Of a stretch of 45,329 nucleotides of DNA, positions 16,379 to 27,000 are shown one piece after another (position 1 is the first letter of the stretch; each line of letters starts with the position of its first letter). Both the position numbers and the translations under genes were made by a program. The notes beneath the pieces are model-generated. The model was not told the DNA's origin, made no database searches, and saw only the letters and a program-made list of their open reading frames with translations. This DNA comes from an uncultured Bacteroidota bacterium (GTDB lineage: Bacteria; Bacteroidota; Bacteroidia; Chitinophagales; Saprospiraceae), in NCBI GenBank assembly GCA_937870795.1, contig CALMWS010000408.1, forward strand, positions 1-45,329, in the 5' to 3' direction.

Positions 16379-16680
16379 AATGCCAAAGTTAACAAAATAA
16401 TATTTTGTTTGAATATCAGGGTAAAACCCTAAAAAGAATATTTGTGAAAACAAATACAAGGTTGCCACCTTTTATTTTTTATATTTAATATTTTCTTAAT
16501 TTAATTTTGTTAATAGCACTCATTTCGGGATATTACCAAATATTATTAATTTAGCTTGGCATGACTATTACACTCAATCGGACAATAACACCCTGAAATT
16601 TCGCAACCTTTTTCATTTTATTCTCCCAAGTGCTGGATGAAAAATGCGAATAGCTTATCTTGCATTCAACAATCTGATGT
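16379..16680. other. 302-bp divergent promoter region
   Basis: AT-rich spacer between the first gene of the cytochrome operon (minus) and the bestrophin gene (plus), so it must hold promoters for both. It contains a 19-bp palindrome (16391-16409) and AGGGT-AAA-ACCCT (16418-16430) close to the cytochrome-side start. No other structure was recognised. Confidence 0.6.
16391..16409. promoter_or_regulatory. 19-bp palindrome AACAAAATA-A-TATTTTGTT, candidate operator
   Basis: Perfect 9-bp arms around one central base, 12 bp upstream of the ATG of the first cytochrome-cluster gene. At this distance it would overlap the 5' leader or core promoter, a repressor-like position. A second small inverted repeat lies next to it at 16418-16430. 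Confidence 0.4.
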
Positions 16681-17703
16681 ATGCATTCTGCCAAAAACTA
16701 TAAACTCAAAGAAGTCATTCTTTGGACGAGGAGGGATATTTATGCCCATACCTTCATTGCTTTTGCCGTAACTTTTGTATTCACCATTTTAAAATGGAAA
16801 TGGATAGCCATACCCTGGTTGCCAATAGCACTTATGGGTACTGCCGTGGCTTTTGTGGTGGGTTTCAAAAACAACGCTTCTTACGATCGCTTGTGGGAGG
16901 CACGGCGGATCTGGGGCGCTATCGTTAACGCCAGCAGATCGTGGGGCATCATGGTTCAGGACTATGTCACAAATCAACACGCCAAATCACCCGTCCCCGA
17001 AAATGAGTTGATCCAAATCCAGCGCCGGCTCATCGATCGCCACCTTGCCTGGCTAACTGCTTTGCGTTACCAGCTGAGAGAACCCAGGGTATGGGAATCC
17101 AGATTTCAGGTGCACAACATCGAATACAGAAATCGCACCTATGTGGTCGACGAGCACTCTGTTCCCATTGATGAGGCCATTGCCGATTTTGTAGCTGACG
17201 ATGAATGTGCTGCAATACAAAACAAAACCAACAAAGCGGCACAAATCCTGGCACTACAGTCTAAACACCTAAGGAAATTGCTGGAAGCCGGTTTCATTGA
17301 AGATTTCAGGCACATGGAGATGGAAAGAATTATCGTTGAACTATACAACCAGCAAGGAGCATCAGAACGCATCAAAAATTTCCCCTATCCGCGTCAATTT
17401 GCAACCCTTAATCTTTACTTCATCAAAGCTTTCGTCTTCCTGATTCCTTTCGGCATGCTCCAGGAATTCGACAAACTTGGAGAACACCTCATCTGGCTCA
17501 ACATACCCTTTTCTGCATTGTCGGCATGGATTTTTACAACGATGGAAAAAATAGGTGAGGTAACCGAAAGTCCTTTTGAAGGCAGTGCCAATGACGTGCC
17601 CATCTCAGCCATGTCAAGGGGCATCGAGATCGACCTCAAAGAGATGTTTGATTATGAAGTCATCCCCGAACCCGTCAAACCTGTTAATAACATTTTACTA
17701 TAA
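16681..17703 (+). CDS. Bestrophin family anion channel (UPF0187)
   Basis: A 340-aa membrane protein of the bestrophin family, which form pentameric anion channels (chloride, bicarbonate) in the inner membrane. The N-terminus has the family pattern of Trp-rich helices followed by VGFKNNASYDRLWEARRIWG, with NNASYDR-W-E-R-WG as the signature. Further hydrophobic helices lie at about residues 23-40, 45-60 and 240-285. The length fits bacterial members. It lies 9 bp upstream of a beta-carbonic anhydrase gene on the same strand, so the pair is probably co-transcribed; this favours bicarbonate as the permeating ion (inference). ATG 16681 is the only sensible start. Confidence 0.93.
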   Translation: MHSAKNYKLKEVILWTRRDIYAHTFIAFAVTFVFTILKWKWIAIPWLPIALMGTAVAFVVGFKNNASYDRLWEARRIWGAIVNASRSWGIMVQDYVTNQHAKSPVPENELIQIQRRLIDRHLAWLTALRYQLREPRVWESRFQVHNIEYRNRTYVVDEHSVPIDEAIADFVADDECAAIQNKTNKAAQILALQSKHLRKLLEAGFIEDFRHMEMERIIVELYNQQGASERIKNFPYPRQFATLNLYFIKAFVFLIPFGMLQEFDKLGEHLIWLNIPFSALSAWIFTTMEKIGEVTESPFEGSANDVPISAMSRGIEIDLKEMFDYEVIPEPVKPVNNILL

Positions 17704-17712
17704 ACCAGCCAC

Positions 17713-18339
17713 ATGCAACTCAACCAGCTATTCAAAAACAACGAAAAATGGGTCCAGGAAAGACTCGCCGAAGATCCCCTCTACTTCGATAAACTGTCAC
17801 AAGGGCAAACTCCTGAATACCTTTATATTGGCTGTTCCGACAGCAGGGTCACCGCCGAGGAAATTATGGGCCTGGTTCCCGGTGAAATCTTTGTCCACCG
17901 CAACATTGCCAACATGGTGGTAAGTATCGACCTCAACGCAATGTCGGTTATCAACTATGCCATCGACCACCTCAAGGTAAAGCACGTAATTGTATGCGGC
18001 CACTATTATTGTGGGGGTGTCAAAGCTGCCATGCAAAGCAAAGACCTGGGCATCCTCAATCCATGGCTACGCAACATCAGAGATGTATATCGTACCTACA
18101 GAGATGAGCTCGACACATTTATCAATGAAGATGATAAATACAATCGATTGATAGAACTCAATGTACAGGAACAATGCCTCAACCTTATTAAAACTGCCGC
18201 TGTTCAAAGGGCTCATAAAGAATGGGGTCTTGAGGTCCACGGCTGGGTCTTTGATGTAAAAACCGGCAAACTCAAGGACCTGCACATTGATTTCAAAAAA
18301 TTGCTGGAGAAAATAATGGAGATATACAGAATACAATGA
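17713..18339 (+). CDS. Beta-class carbonic anhydrase
   Basis: A 208-aa cytoplasmic enzyme that interconverts CO2 and bicarbonate. Zinc ligands and the active-site dyad are all visible: Cys41 and the Asp43-Arg45 pair in IGCSDSR, and His97 with Cys100 in CGHYYCGG. The GEIFVHRNIAN segment (57-67) is the beta-CA core. Length is typical for the class. It starts 9 bp after the bestrophin stop. The coupling suggests CO2/bicarbonate transport or pH homeostasis. Confidence 0.97.
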   Translation: MQLNQLFKNNEKWVQERLAEDPLYFDKLSQGQTPEYLYIGCSDSRVTAEEIMGLVPGEIFVHRNIANMVVSIDLNAMSVINYAIDHLKVKHVIVCGHYYCGGVKAAMQSKDLGILNPWLRNIRDVYRTYRDELDTFINEDDKYNRLIELNVQEQCLNLIKTAAVQRAHKEWGLEVHGWVFDVKTGKLKDLHIDFKKLLEKIMEIYRIQ

Positions 18340-18363
18340 TGCGATTAATTGTATTTTAGCCCA

Positions 18364-19899
18364 ATGCCTAAACAAAAAACAGAACACCTTGTAGACCTCA
18401 TCCATTCGCTCACCAAAGCTGAAAAAAGAAGCTTTCGCCTGTTTGCCGGAAGGCTGGGCCAGGCTGACGAAAAACGTTACCTGCTGCTCTTTGACTTCAT
18501 TGAAAGTCAGCAAAAGTATGATGAGTCATTATTGCTAAAAAAAAATGCGCTCATCAAAAAGTCCCAACTGCCCAATCTGAAGGCTGATTTATACGAACAG
18601 CTACTCAGCACCTTACGCAGGTTGGGAAAAAATCACTTTGAAGACATTGCAGCCAGGGAATGCATCGATCATGCCCGCATCCTTTTAGCCAGAGGCATGC
18701 CCAAGGCGGCACAGGAGAGCCTCGACAAAGCAAAAAAATATGCGCTGGCCATTCACAATCAGCCGTTGCTTTACCACGCCCACGATTTTGAAAGATTCCT
18801 AGAAAATCAAATGCCCGGTGCGGCCAATCTTTCAAAGTCAAACCGAATACGCCTGCAAGGCGATGACCTGGTGCAAAACCTAATGACCGAAAATGAATAC
18901 AGCAACCTTTCTATGGCTCTGTATGCGCTTTACCTCAAACACGGCTATGTGAAAGATAAGGAAGACTTTGAATATATCCACGATTATTTTACAACCCACC
19001 TGCCACAAAAAAACACCAGAAACCTCGACTTCTATGAAAAAGTATATTACTACCAGTGTCATGTGTGGTACCATCACATGATCCAGGACTTTGCCGGTTA
19101 CTACAAATATTCCCAAAAATGGGTGGCTTGTTTTGAAGCCGATGCCCGCATGATTTCTGCCGACACATCTATGTACCTCAAGGGTCTTCACAATGCTTTA
19201 AACGCCCTGTACATGGCAGACAAAAAAGAAAAATTCAAATCCTATTTTCAGAAATACACCTCATTCGGCCATCAAAACAATGCCCGGCTGAGTGAAAGTG
19301 ACCGCTCGCATTACCTCATGTATTTTTATATCCACCGCCTCAACGAAGTTTTCCTCACCGGAAACTACCAAAAAGGCAGCGAAGAGCTTAGACCTTTCGA
19401 AAACCTCCTTAAAAAAAATGAAGATGGTTGGGAAGAAAGCAGAATCATGGTCTTTTATTACAAACTCGGCTGCGTTTATTTTGGTGCCAATGATTTTAAA
19501 AGTGCGATGACCTGCCTAAACTTTATCATCAATGCTCCCAATTCAAAAATCCGACAAGACATCCAATGTTTTGCCAGGATCCTAACGTTGATCGTACATT
19601 ATGAACTGGGCAACGATGTGTTGATGAGTTACCAGATCAGATCCGTTTATCGCTTTTTGAGCAATATGCAGGATCTGCAGGCAGTTCAACGCGAGATCTT
19701 AACCTTTTTACGCAAGACACCTTCATTAATTCCTGCCAATATCAAAAAGGAATTTGTTGCACTTCGAAATAGATTAATCCCTTACAGCAATCATCCCTAT
19801 GAAAAAAGGCCTTTCCTCTATCTGGACATCATAGCATGGTTGGATGCCAAAATCAATGGTACCACCATACAGGAAGAAATTCTTAAGAAAAAGCGTTAG
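18364..19899 (+). CDS. Helical-repeat (TPR-like) conserved hypothetical protein
   Basis: A 511-aa soluble protein, not recognised as a named family. ATG 18364 (MPKQKTEH) was chosen over ATG 18349, whose five extra residues look like leader. The whole length is alpha-helical with repeated amphipathic pairs (for example ARILLARGMPKAAQESLDKA, LGCVYFGANDFKSAMTCLNF), consistent with TPR-like repeats and protein binding. An N-terminal segment LTKAEKRSFRLFAG occurs in Bacteroidota proteins of unknown role. No signal peptide or catalytic motif was seen. It follows the carbonic anhydrase gene by 24 bp and ends 2 bp from the convergent neighbour. Confidence 0.85.
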   Translation: MPKQKTEHLVDLIHSLTKAEKRSFRLFAGRLGQADEKRYLLLFDFIESQQKYDESLLLKKNALIKKSQLPNLKADLYEQLLSTLRRLGKNHFEDIAARECIDHARILLARGMPKAAQESLDKAKKYALAIHNQPLLYHAHDFERFLENQMPGAANLSKSNRIRLQGDDLVQNLMTENEYSNLSMALYALYLKHGYVKDKEDFEYIHDYFTTHLPQKNTRNLDFYEKVYYYQCHVWYHHMIQDFAGYYKYSQKWVACFEADARMISADTSMYLKGLHNALNALYMADKKEKFKSYFQKYTSFGHQNNARLSESDRSHYLMYFYIHRLNEVFLTGNYQKGSEELRPFENLLKKNEDGWEESRIMVFYYKLGCVYFGANDFKSAMTCLNFIINAPNSKIRQDIQCFARILTLIVHYELGNDVLMSYQIRSVYRFLSNMQDLQAVQREILTFLRKTPSLIPANIKKEFVALRNRLIPYSNHPYEKRPFLYLDIIAWLDAKINGTTIQEEILKKKR

Positions 19900-19901
19900 C
19901 C

Positions 19902-20990
19902 TTAGCTTCCTTTGATTTTAAACCTGATATATCCGCATTGCTTGGGGTAATCAGAATCCTCAAACCAAAATTCTTTGGCCTTACGGATGGCAAGTGAAAC
20001 AAGACTGTTTTGGGTCAATGTAGATTTGGCGGCAACAAATTCTGCATATTCTACATTACCATTTGCGTTTACACACACTTCAACCGTAACCACCCCGTCT
20101 TTTTCAGCCAGAATAAGGATGCTTGGCCTCTCTAATACCCTTCTTTTGCCCAAGCCCTGCCCAAAGATTTCAAGGGTGAGTTCTTCATCTATAACAATGC
20201 TGTTGACAGTATTGTCTTCATCCGGTAATAACATATCCACGGTATTGGTCACCGGTGCGCTATTGTTCATATCACCATTCTGTGCAGTAGAGTCAACTGA
20301 TTCAGCACCATTCTCTTGTTTTCCTTCTGAAAGCACCTCACCTTCCTGCACAACGCTTGTGTCTTTGGGCGCATTGTTTACCTGTCCGTGCTGTTGCTCG
20401 TAGTGACCGTGGTCGTTGTCATCAACTGTTTCTGTTTGCGTAGGGCTTTGTTGCACCGGTACTTCTGTTTTGGTGCCACACAATTTTCGGGCATTGATGG
20501 CTGCTTTGGTGCTACCCAATTTGGAAGCTGCCTGCCATTCTTCACAGGCACTGATCTTCTGATTTTTTCGCTCGTAGATTTCTGCCCTGATTTCGTGCAA
20601 CCTGAAATCTTTTTCTCCAAGGGCAATAGAAGCTGAAATCGAATTGAGGGCCGCATCGTCATTGCCCATGGCAAATTCCGATTTACCCAAAATAGAAGAT
20701 GCCTTTGCTGTAATGCCGTGTACATTGATAAATTCCAAAGCATCTGTTTTTGCCCCTTTATAGGCCGCAAGTTTATACTTGGTCTCCGCCCTCAACAAAA
20801 GTGCATTTTTGAAATTGGGGTTTTCCTGAATTACTGCATTGAGTTCTCTGATGGCATCTTCAAATCGTTCTGTATTGATCAAATATTCTGCTTTGACCAA
20901 CTTAAACCCAATCTCTTCATCGAGCTGCTGGCTCCTTACTACGCCAGTGATACCCAATAAAAACATGCACAAAATTGTAATTCGTTTCAT
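19902..20990 (-). CDS. TPR protein with TonB-C-terminal-like domain, exported
   Basis: A 362-aa protein with a signal peptide ending VRSQQ. Residues about 25-180 form TPR-like helices (YLINTERFEDAIRELNAVIQ), including a Sel1-like CEEWQAASKLG unit. A low-complexity acidic/Gln/Asn linker covers about 190-270. Residues about 300-362 (VTVEVCVNANGNVEYAEFV...KQCGYIRFKI) match the pattern of TonB C-terminal-like domains in Bacteroidota. With no N-terminal TM anchor apart from the signal, it is more likely a periplasmic or surface scaffold than a true energy transducer. The gene lies 72 bp downstream of the giant SdrD_B gene, probably in the same operon. Confidence 0.85.
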   Translation of the reverse strand: MKRITILCMFLLGITGVVRSQQLDEEIGFKLVKAEYLINTERFEDAIRELNAVIQENPNFKNALLLRAETKYKLAAYKGAKTDALEFINVHGITAKASSILGKSEFAMGNDDAALNSISASIALGEKDFRLHEIRAEIYERKNQKISACEEWQAASKLGSTKAAINARKLCGTKTEVPVQQSPTQTETVDDNDHGHYEQQHGQVNNAPKDTSVVQEGEVLSEGKQENGAESVDSTAQNGDMNNSAPVTNTVDMLLPDEDNTVNSIVIDEELTLEIFGQGLGKRRVLERPSILILAEKDGVVTVEVCVNANGNVEYAEFVAAKSTLTQNSLVSLAIRKAKEFWFEDSDYPKQCGYIRFKIKGS

Positions 20991-21062
20991 TTATCAATGA
21001 TTTATTGTTTTATAACGGTCATGATGCCGTTGTAAGTGTTAATGTTTTGATAATATCTGCCA

Positions 21063-24000
21063 TCAATCCACCTTAATCAGCTGTCTGCTGGCGGTACCAG
21101 TTTCAGTTTCATAGATGATGTAATAAATACCCGCCCTCAAATTCCTCAGATCCAGGCGTTGATTGTGCTTATTGGACAACCACCATTTGATCACTTTTCC
21201 ACTTGCATCTATCAACCATACTTTTTTGTTATCTCCACGCACTACCACCCTGGTTTCAAAGTTGGCAGGGTTTGGACTTATTTCCAGCTCATTTAAAATC
21301 TGGTCTTCTATTACTGCCACTGGTTTCTCTTCAACGGTATTGGTTTTAAGGTAAACCCCGGCATCCAGGTCGTAGTACTTGGCACCATGCGCCAATGATA
21401 TTAGTGGTGTGGTACCAGTGGCATCTGCATCTGAATCGGTAGCCTCGTCTCCCTGATCAGTAATGGTAAAATCATAAGTTGGATCAACGATGAATTCACA
21501 ATAGTACAAGCCTTGTGCAAGGTCATTAAATTGATACAATCCTTCCTCATTGGTAACTCCTGTAGCCACCAACGACCCATTGGATCTAAATAATTTGACT
21601 TCTGCCCCCGGTAAGCCAGCTTCACCTATGTCCTGAATGCCATTTTTGTCGGCATCCACCCAAACCCTATTGCCTATACAGCCTGGCTTAAAGATACCGG
21701 CATCAACATTTGTAATATTTTCTCCTGGCAATACAGTTAAAAATGAAACTACCCCAATTTCATCAATGTCTGAATCCGTAGCATCGTCTCCAATATTTGC
21801 CGGCACTATTTTATAACCATTGGGAATCAGAAATTCTACGAAATACACCCCGGGCCTTACACCCTCAAACTTGTACCTGCCCTGAACTCCGGAAACCAGA
21901 TCGGTGAAACTTTGGGTGGTAGCCACCACGTTGCCCATCTCATTGTACAGTCTGATTTCTACGCTGTCTTTTCCGGGCTCTCCTGTATTTTGTATACCGT
22001 TGGCATTAAAATCAATCCAGACAAAATCACCGATCGAACCATTTTTAACAAAACCGGCATCAATGTCGTTTCTCACTGCAGGAGCAGGGAAAAATGCCAG
22101 ATCAGTTTTTCCATCTTCATTGATGTCACTGTCTACCGCGGTTCCTGCTGCTTGCTTTTTAGCTGCACTATAGCCCGGAGGTTGTGTAAATACAATGCGA
22201 TGATTACCCGCAGGCACTCTCTTAATTTGATACCTTCCTTCGTTATTTGTAAGGGCAGTTTGCACAATTTTGCCATCTGCCCGCACCACAGAAACATTCA
22301 CGTTTTTTATACCCGGTTCCTGTGCATCCTGGTCGCCATCATCGTTGAGGTCGTCCCATACAAAATCGCCAAATACCAGTTCTTCGGTGATGCCCAGATC
22401 CAAATGAAGGGTATCTGCAGAGATGCCCAGATAAAACAAGGGGGTAGCATCTTCCTGATAGGCTGAATTGAAGTCGGAATCTATGCTTCCATCATTTCCC
22501 TCTTTGTAATAGGTGTATGTCTCACCTGCAGCAAGACTGGCTTTGATGTAGTAAAATCCTTCGATGAGCATGTCAAATTTGTACTGCCCCGATGCATTGG
22601 TGAGTACCTGCGCCACCTGGGTACCATCTTCTTTCAAGAGGGTTAATGTCCTCCCTTCCAAAGCAGGCTCCCCTACTGTGCGTAAGCCATCGGCATTTAC
22701 TTCCTTCCATACTTCTCCACTTATGGAAGATATGGCGGGTGTACGGAATACCAAACCAAAGTCCTGATCGTCTACAATACCATCTTTTACTATCTGAATG
22801 GCGTCAGAATAGGCGTACGTTGTACCAGTCAATAATACATCTGAGTCAATGTCCTCCTGCATAGCTGTCCCTGCATTTTGAAAGGTAAATACATAAAAGA
22901 GTGGCCTTCTTACTTTTAATTTATAACTGCCGGCGGCAACATTCTCAAAGGCATATTGTCCTTTTTTACCCCCAATGGTTCGGGTAGTATCGATAGCAGC
23001 TATTTGATTCAGCGCGTCAACCAAACAAACCTGAATTTCATTCAGCGCTTCTGTGTTGTCGTCGTCCAGCCCATTTTCATTGTCATCTACAAATCCTTCC
23101 CCGGTGATTTTGCCGAAGCCCCTGAATCCTGCATTGACGCCTTGTATCATCACACATACACCCAACTGCAACGTATCGGTAAGTCCGGATAACCTAATGT
23201 CACTGTCAAGCAGGGTATCCGCTCCAGGAAAATGATAAAAAGCTGTTGTGTATATGGTATCTGGACTTATAAATTCAATTTGATAGTTTCCGGGCATGAG
23301 CTCGCCAAAGTGATAGCTGCCATCTTCACCACTTTCTACGGAGGCTACTTCAACTCCATTCACCCAAAGATTAATGGTAACACCCTGCCACAATGAATCC
23401 TCCGGCCCTATCGATCCATTTCCGTTTCGATCTTCATACACAATGCCACTGACCGAAGACCTGATATCAAACACACCGGCATCAATCGAAGGTTCGATGC
23501 TGCCATTGTTCACTGTGATCAAACGGGTGCTTCCCCTGCCATTTTCATGATTGACATCCGATTGTAAATACAACGCATCTGCCATCACAAATGAGTGGTA
23601 GGCCACCGTGTCAAACACTACATAATAAACCCCTGCATTAATCGGGAAAAATTGATACCTGCCTTGTAAGTCGGTAAGAGTGGTCTTTACAACCTGTCCC
23701 GTCAAATCATACAGTTTAACCGTAGTAAGTGTCACTGCTTCATCATTGCTGTCTTGTTCTTTATTTTTATTTACATCCAACCAGATTTTACCCTCTATGC
23801 CACCTCCTTTTAAGGCGTAACCCGCATTGGCATTTTCTATATTTTGATTGGGCAGAGCGTTGAGCAAATCAGAAATTCCATTTGTATTGGCAATGGAACC
23901 CAATATGGGGTCAACTCCTTTGAGGGTAAAATCAAAATTTGGATTGATCTGATACCTCAACGTATAATTTCCCCTAACAACTTTTTGAAATATAAATGCA

Positions 24001-27000
24001 CCTGCCGGTACAGCACCCGTTGTAGTAGAAGTGACCACATTGCCCTGATCGTCCAACAATTCAACACTCAGTCCAGGTATGCCGGGTTCTGTGCCGTTGA
24101 TGATGCCGTCTTTGGCAAAATCAAACCAGGTAATACCACTAATCTTGCTTCTGTGGGTCACTCCTGCAAAGACATCGTTTCTGTTTGAGGCGGCGGTCAA
24201 AGTAATCAACTGGCTGACCCCCACATCTATGGTGCCTTCTGCATCGCTGTCGCGGTCATCAGGTCCGGCATTGGCATCGGTAAATTGCAACGTGTCTCCA
24301 ATATAAAATCTGATATAATAATCTCCCGGAGCAAGAGCAGGAAAACAATATTGCCCATCTACATCCGTGGTGGTCTCATCCAGGAAATTAAAATCTACAT
24401 CGGTCAACTCAACCCTAATGTCTTTTATACCTGATTCTCCCACACCCAACAAGCCATCTGCATCGTCATCTTTAAATACCTTGCCACACAGATCGGCCTC
24501 GGGTTTGTATACAAAACCCAAATCAAGGTCAGCTATATCATCGCCTGATTGCAAGGTAAAGGAAGGTGTGCGGTACAAACCACCACCCGCATCCAATAAC
24601 GATGAACCGGACCCGGTTATGGTTGGAAAATATCCTACTCTTGGATTGGCAGAAAGATAGTAAGTACCTGGCTCCAGGTCGCAAAACTGATATTGACCTG
24701 AAGCATTACTTACAAAGATTTCAACCTGATTGTCCTGGTCATCATACAATATGACCATCACATCGCTCAGTCCTGCATCATTACCATCCTGTATACCGTT
24801 TTCATTTTCGTCAAGCCATACAAAATCACCAATACAAGCCAAACGATAGAAACCGGCATCTATATCTTGGGTGTTTGTTTGTCCTGCCAACATTAGCAAA
24901 GCCGTGCTACCGGTGCCGTCCACGTCACTGTTGAGATCAGCCTGGCCACCAATGTTCTGCGTAGAGCGGTATCCAGCCGGGATTTCAAATTTTAAACGAA
25001 GATCAATAGATGGCAAATTCACAAAATGATATGCTCCGCTGGCATCGGTCAGTGTTTGGTCCAATACATTGCCTGATGCATCCAACGCGCTTACTTCTAT
25101 TTGTTCAATACCTGGTTCACCTACATCCTGCAGGCCATTGGCATTGAGGTCTTCCCAAACCCTATCTCCAACTTCCAGAGTCTTGATTAAGCCCGCATCG
25201 GCATCTGCATTGTCTAAACCCAATAATACAGGCACCATAGCCACCAAACCTGCATCGTCAATATCGCTGTTGACCTGCAGGCCTCCCTGATTGGCTTTGG
25301 TAGCTCTAAAACCAGCTGGTATATCAAACTGGAGCTGGTATTCACCGGTAGGCAATAAATTGAATGCATATTTTCCTTCGTCATTGGTTTGGGTCTGATC
25401 CAGCACGGTACTGAAATTGTCCAACAAAAATACACCAACACCTGCTATGCCATTTTCTCCGGCTTCTTGTATGCCATTAAAATTGAGGTCGTGCCATACT
25501 CTGTCTCCAAGAGTACTTCTCCTGCATACCCCCGCAAAAACGTCAGACAATGTATCGGCAGGAGCAAGAGATATCAAATCGGTAAAACCAAGGCCTGTAC
25601 GATCCAAAACATCTGAATCTACATCATCAGTCGCTGCATTGGCATCAGTAAACTGCAGACTATCTGCAATTTCAAAAGAAACAAAATAATCTCCCTGAAG
25701 CAAATTGTCAAATTGATAAGCACCTGTAGCACTGCTGGTAACCGTGTTTACTATTTGCAAATTGGCGTCAATCAAAGTTACTGAAATAGCAGGTATGCCC
25801 GGCTCATTGCTGTCGCGACTGCCATTGTTGTTGTAATCTCTAAAGACCATTCCACCAATAGTGCTATTGATATCAATATAGCCCAAATCCATTTGATCGT
25901 AATATTGATTGGATACCAGGCTTACCTCCTGAGAAATGAACTGACCATTGATTTCTTCAAGCTTGGAGCCATTGGCTGCCATAGAAACAAGGGTTGGTCT
26001 TGTGAATGGAGGCAAAATTATTTTTACCTTGTACAGACCCGGCGTAAGTGAATCAAACTGGTAATGACCTTCTGCATCTGAGCGGGTAGAATCCAGCACA
26101 GCTCCACTGCCGTTGAGCAGGTAGATTTTAAGGTCGGCTGATCCGACTTCATTGGCCGTTTGTTTGCCATCAAGGTTTTTATCGTTCCAAACAAAGTCGC
26201 CCAGCGAAGCATATCTGTAAAAACCCGCATCTACTCCTGTCTGCGATGTGGTATTTTGAAAATTAAGCAGGCCTGTGCGTTTGTTGTCTTTGACATCACT
26301 ATCTGTGGCAGCGCTGCCCTGTTGGTATTTGGTTGCCTGATAAGTTTGTGCAACAGCAAATTCTAACTCATAAATAGATGCAGGCAAATTGTCAAAGGCG
26401 TATTTTCCTGAAGCATCCGTTGTGGTTTGAGTTATGAGGTTTCCTGCATTGTTGTACAGCTTTACTGCAACGCCTGCTATGCCAGGTTCGCCACTATCCT
26501 GGCTGCCATTGTAGTTGCGATCTTCCCACACAAAATCGCCTATTTTGAGTTTTTTGACCAACCCAAAATCCAGATCGGTACGGTTGCTGCCATATGGCAG
26601 GAAAAAGACTTCTGAGCCATTGCTGTTTGCTGCGAAATCGCTATTGCTGTTTGCATCGGCTGTGTTGGCTACGGTTGTAATGTAATCGGCGGGCAGCTTT
26701 ACGGTCACATAATAATTACCTTCTATGATGTTGGTAAACTGATACTGTCCACTGGCATTTGTTGTCACCGTTTGCATCAGTACATTGGCTGCATTGTACA
26801 ATTCTACTTTTACATCCTTGATTCCGGGTTCTCCGCTGTCCTGAAGGCCATTATAGTTAATGTCATTCCATACAAAATTGCCAAGGGTGGAAGGTGTACA
26901 ATTTCGGATCCTGATGTCCCGACAACAAGATGCAAGGTATTCATTGTTGTATCCGTATATATCAACGCAGAAAGGATAGATGCCCGGCTGCGCGTAGGAC

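Noticed and set aside
16384-16391. TAACTTTG on the minus strand as a Bacteroidota -7 promoter element (TAnnTTTG)
   Set aside because: It is only 5 bases from the start codon and has no TTTG element at the right distance upstream, so it would require a leaderless transcript.
19902-20990. TonB energy transducer
   Set aside because: The C-terminal domain is TonB-like but the N-terminus is a cleavable-type signal with TPRs rather than a TM anchor, so a TonB role is not supported.
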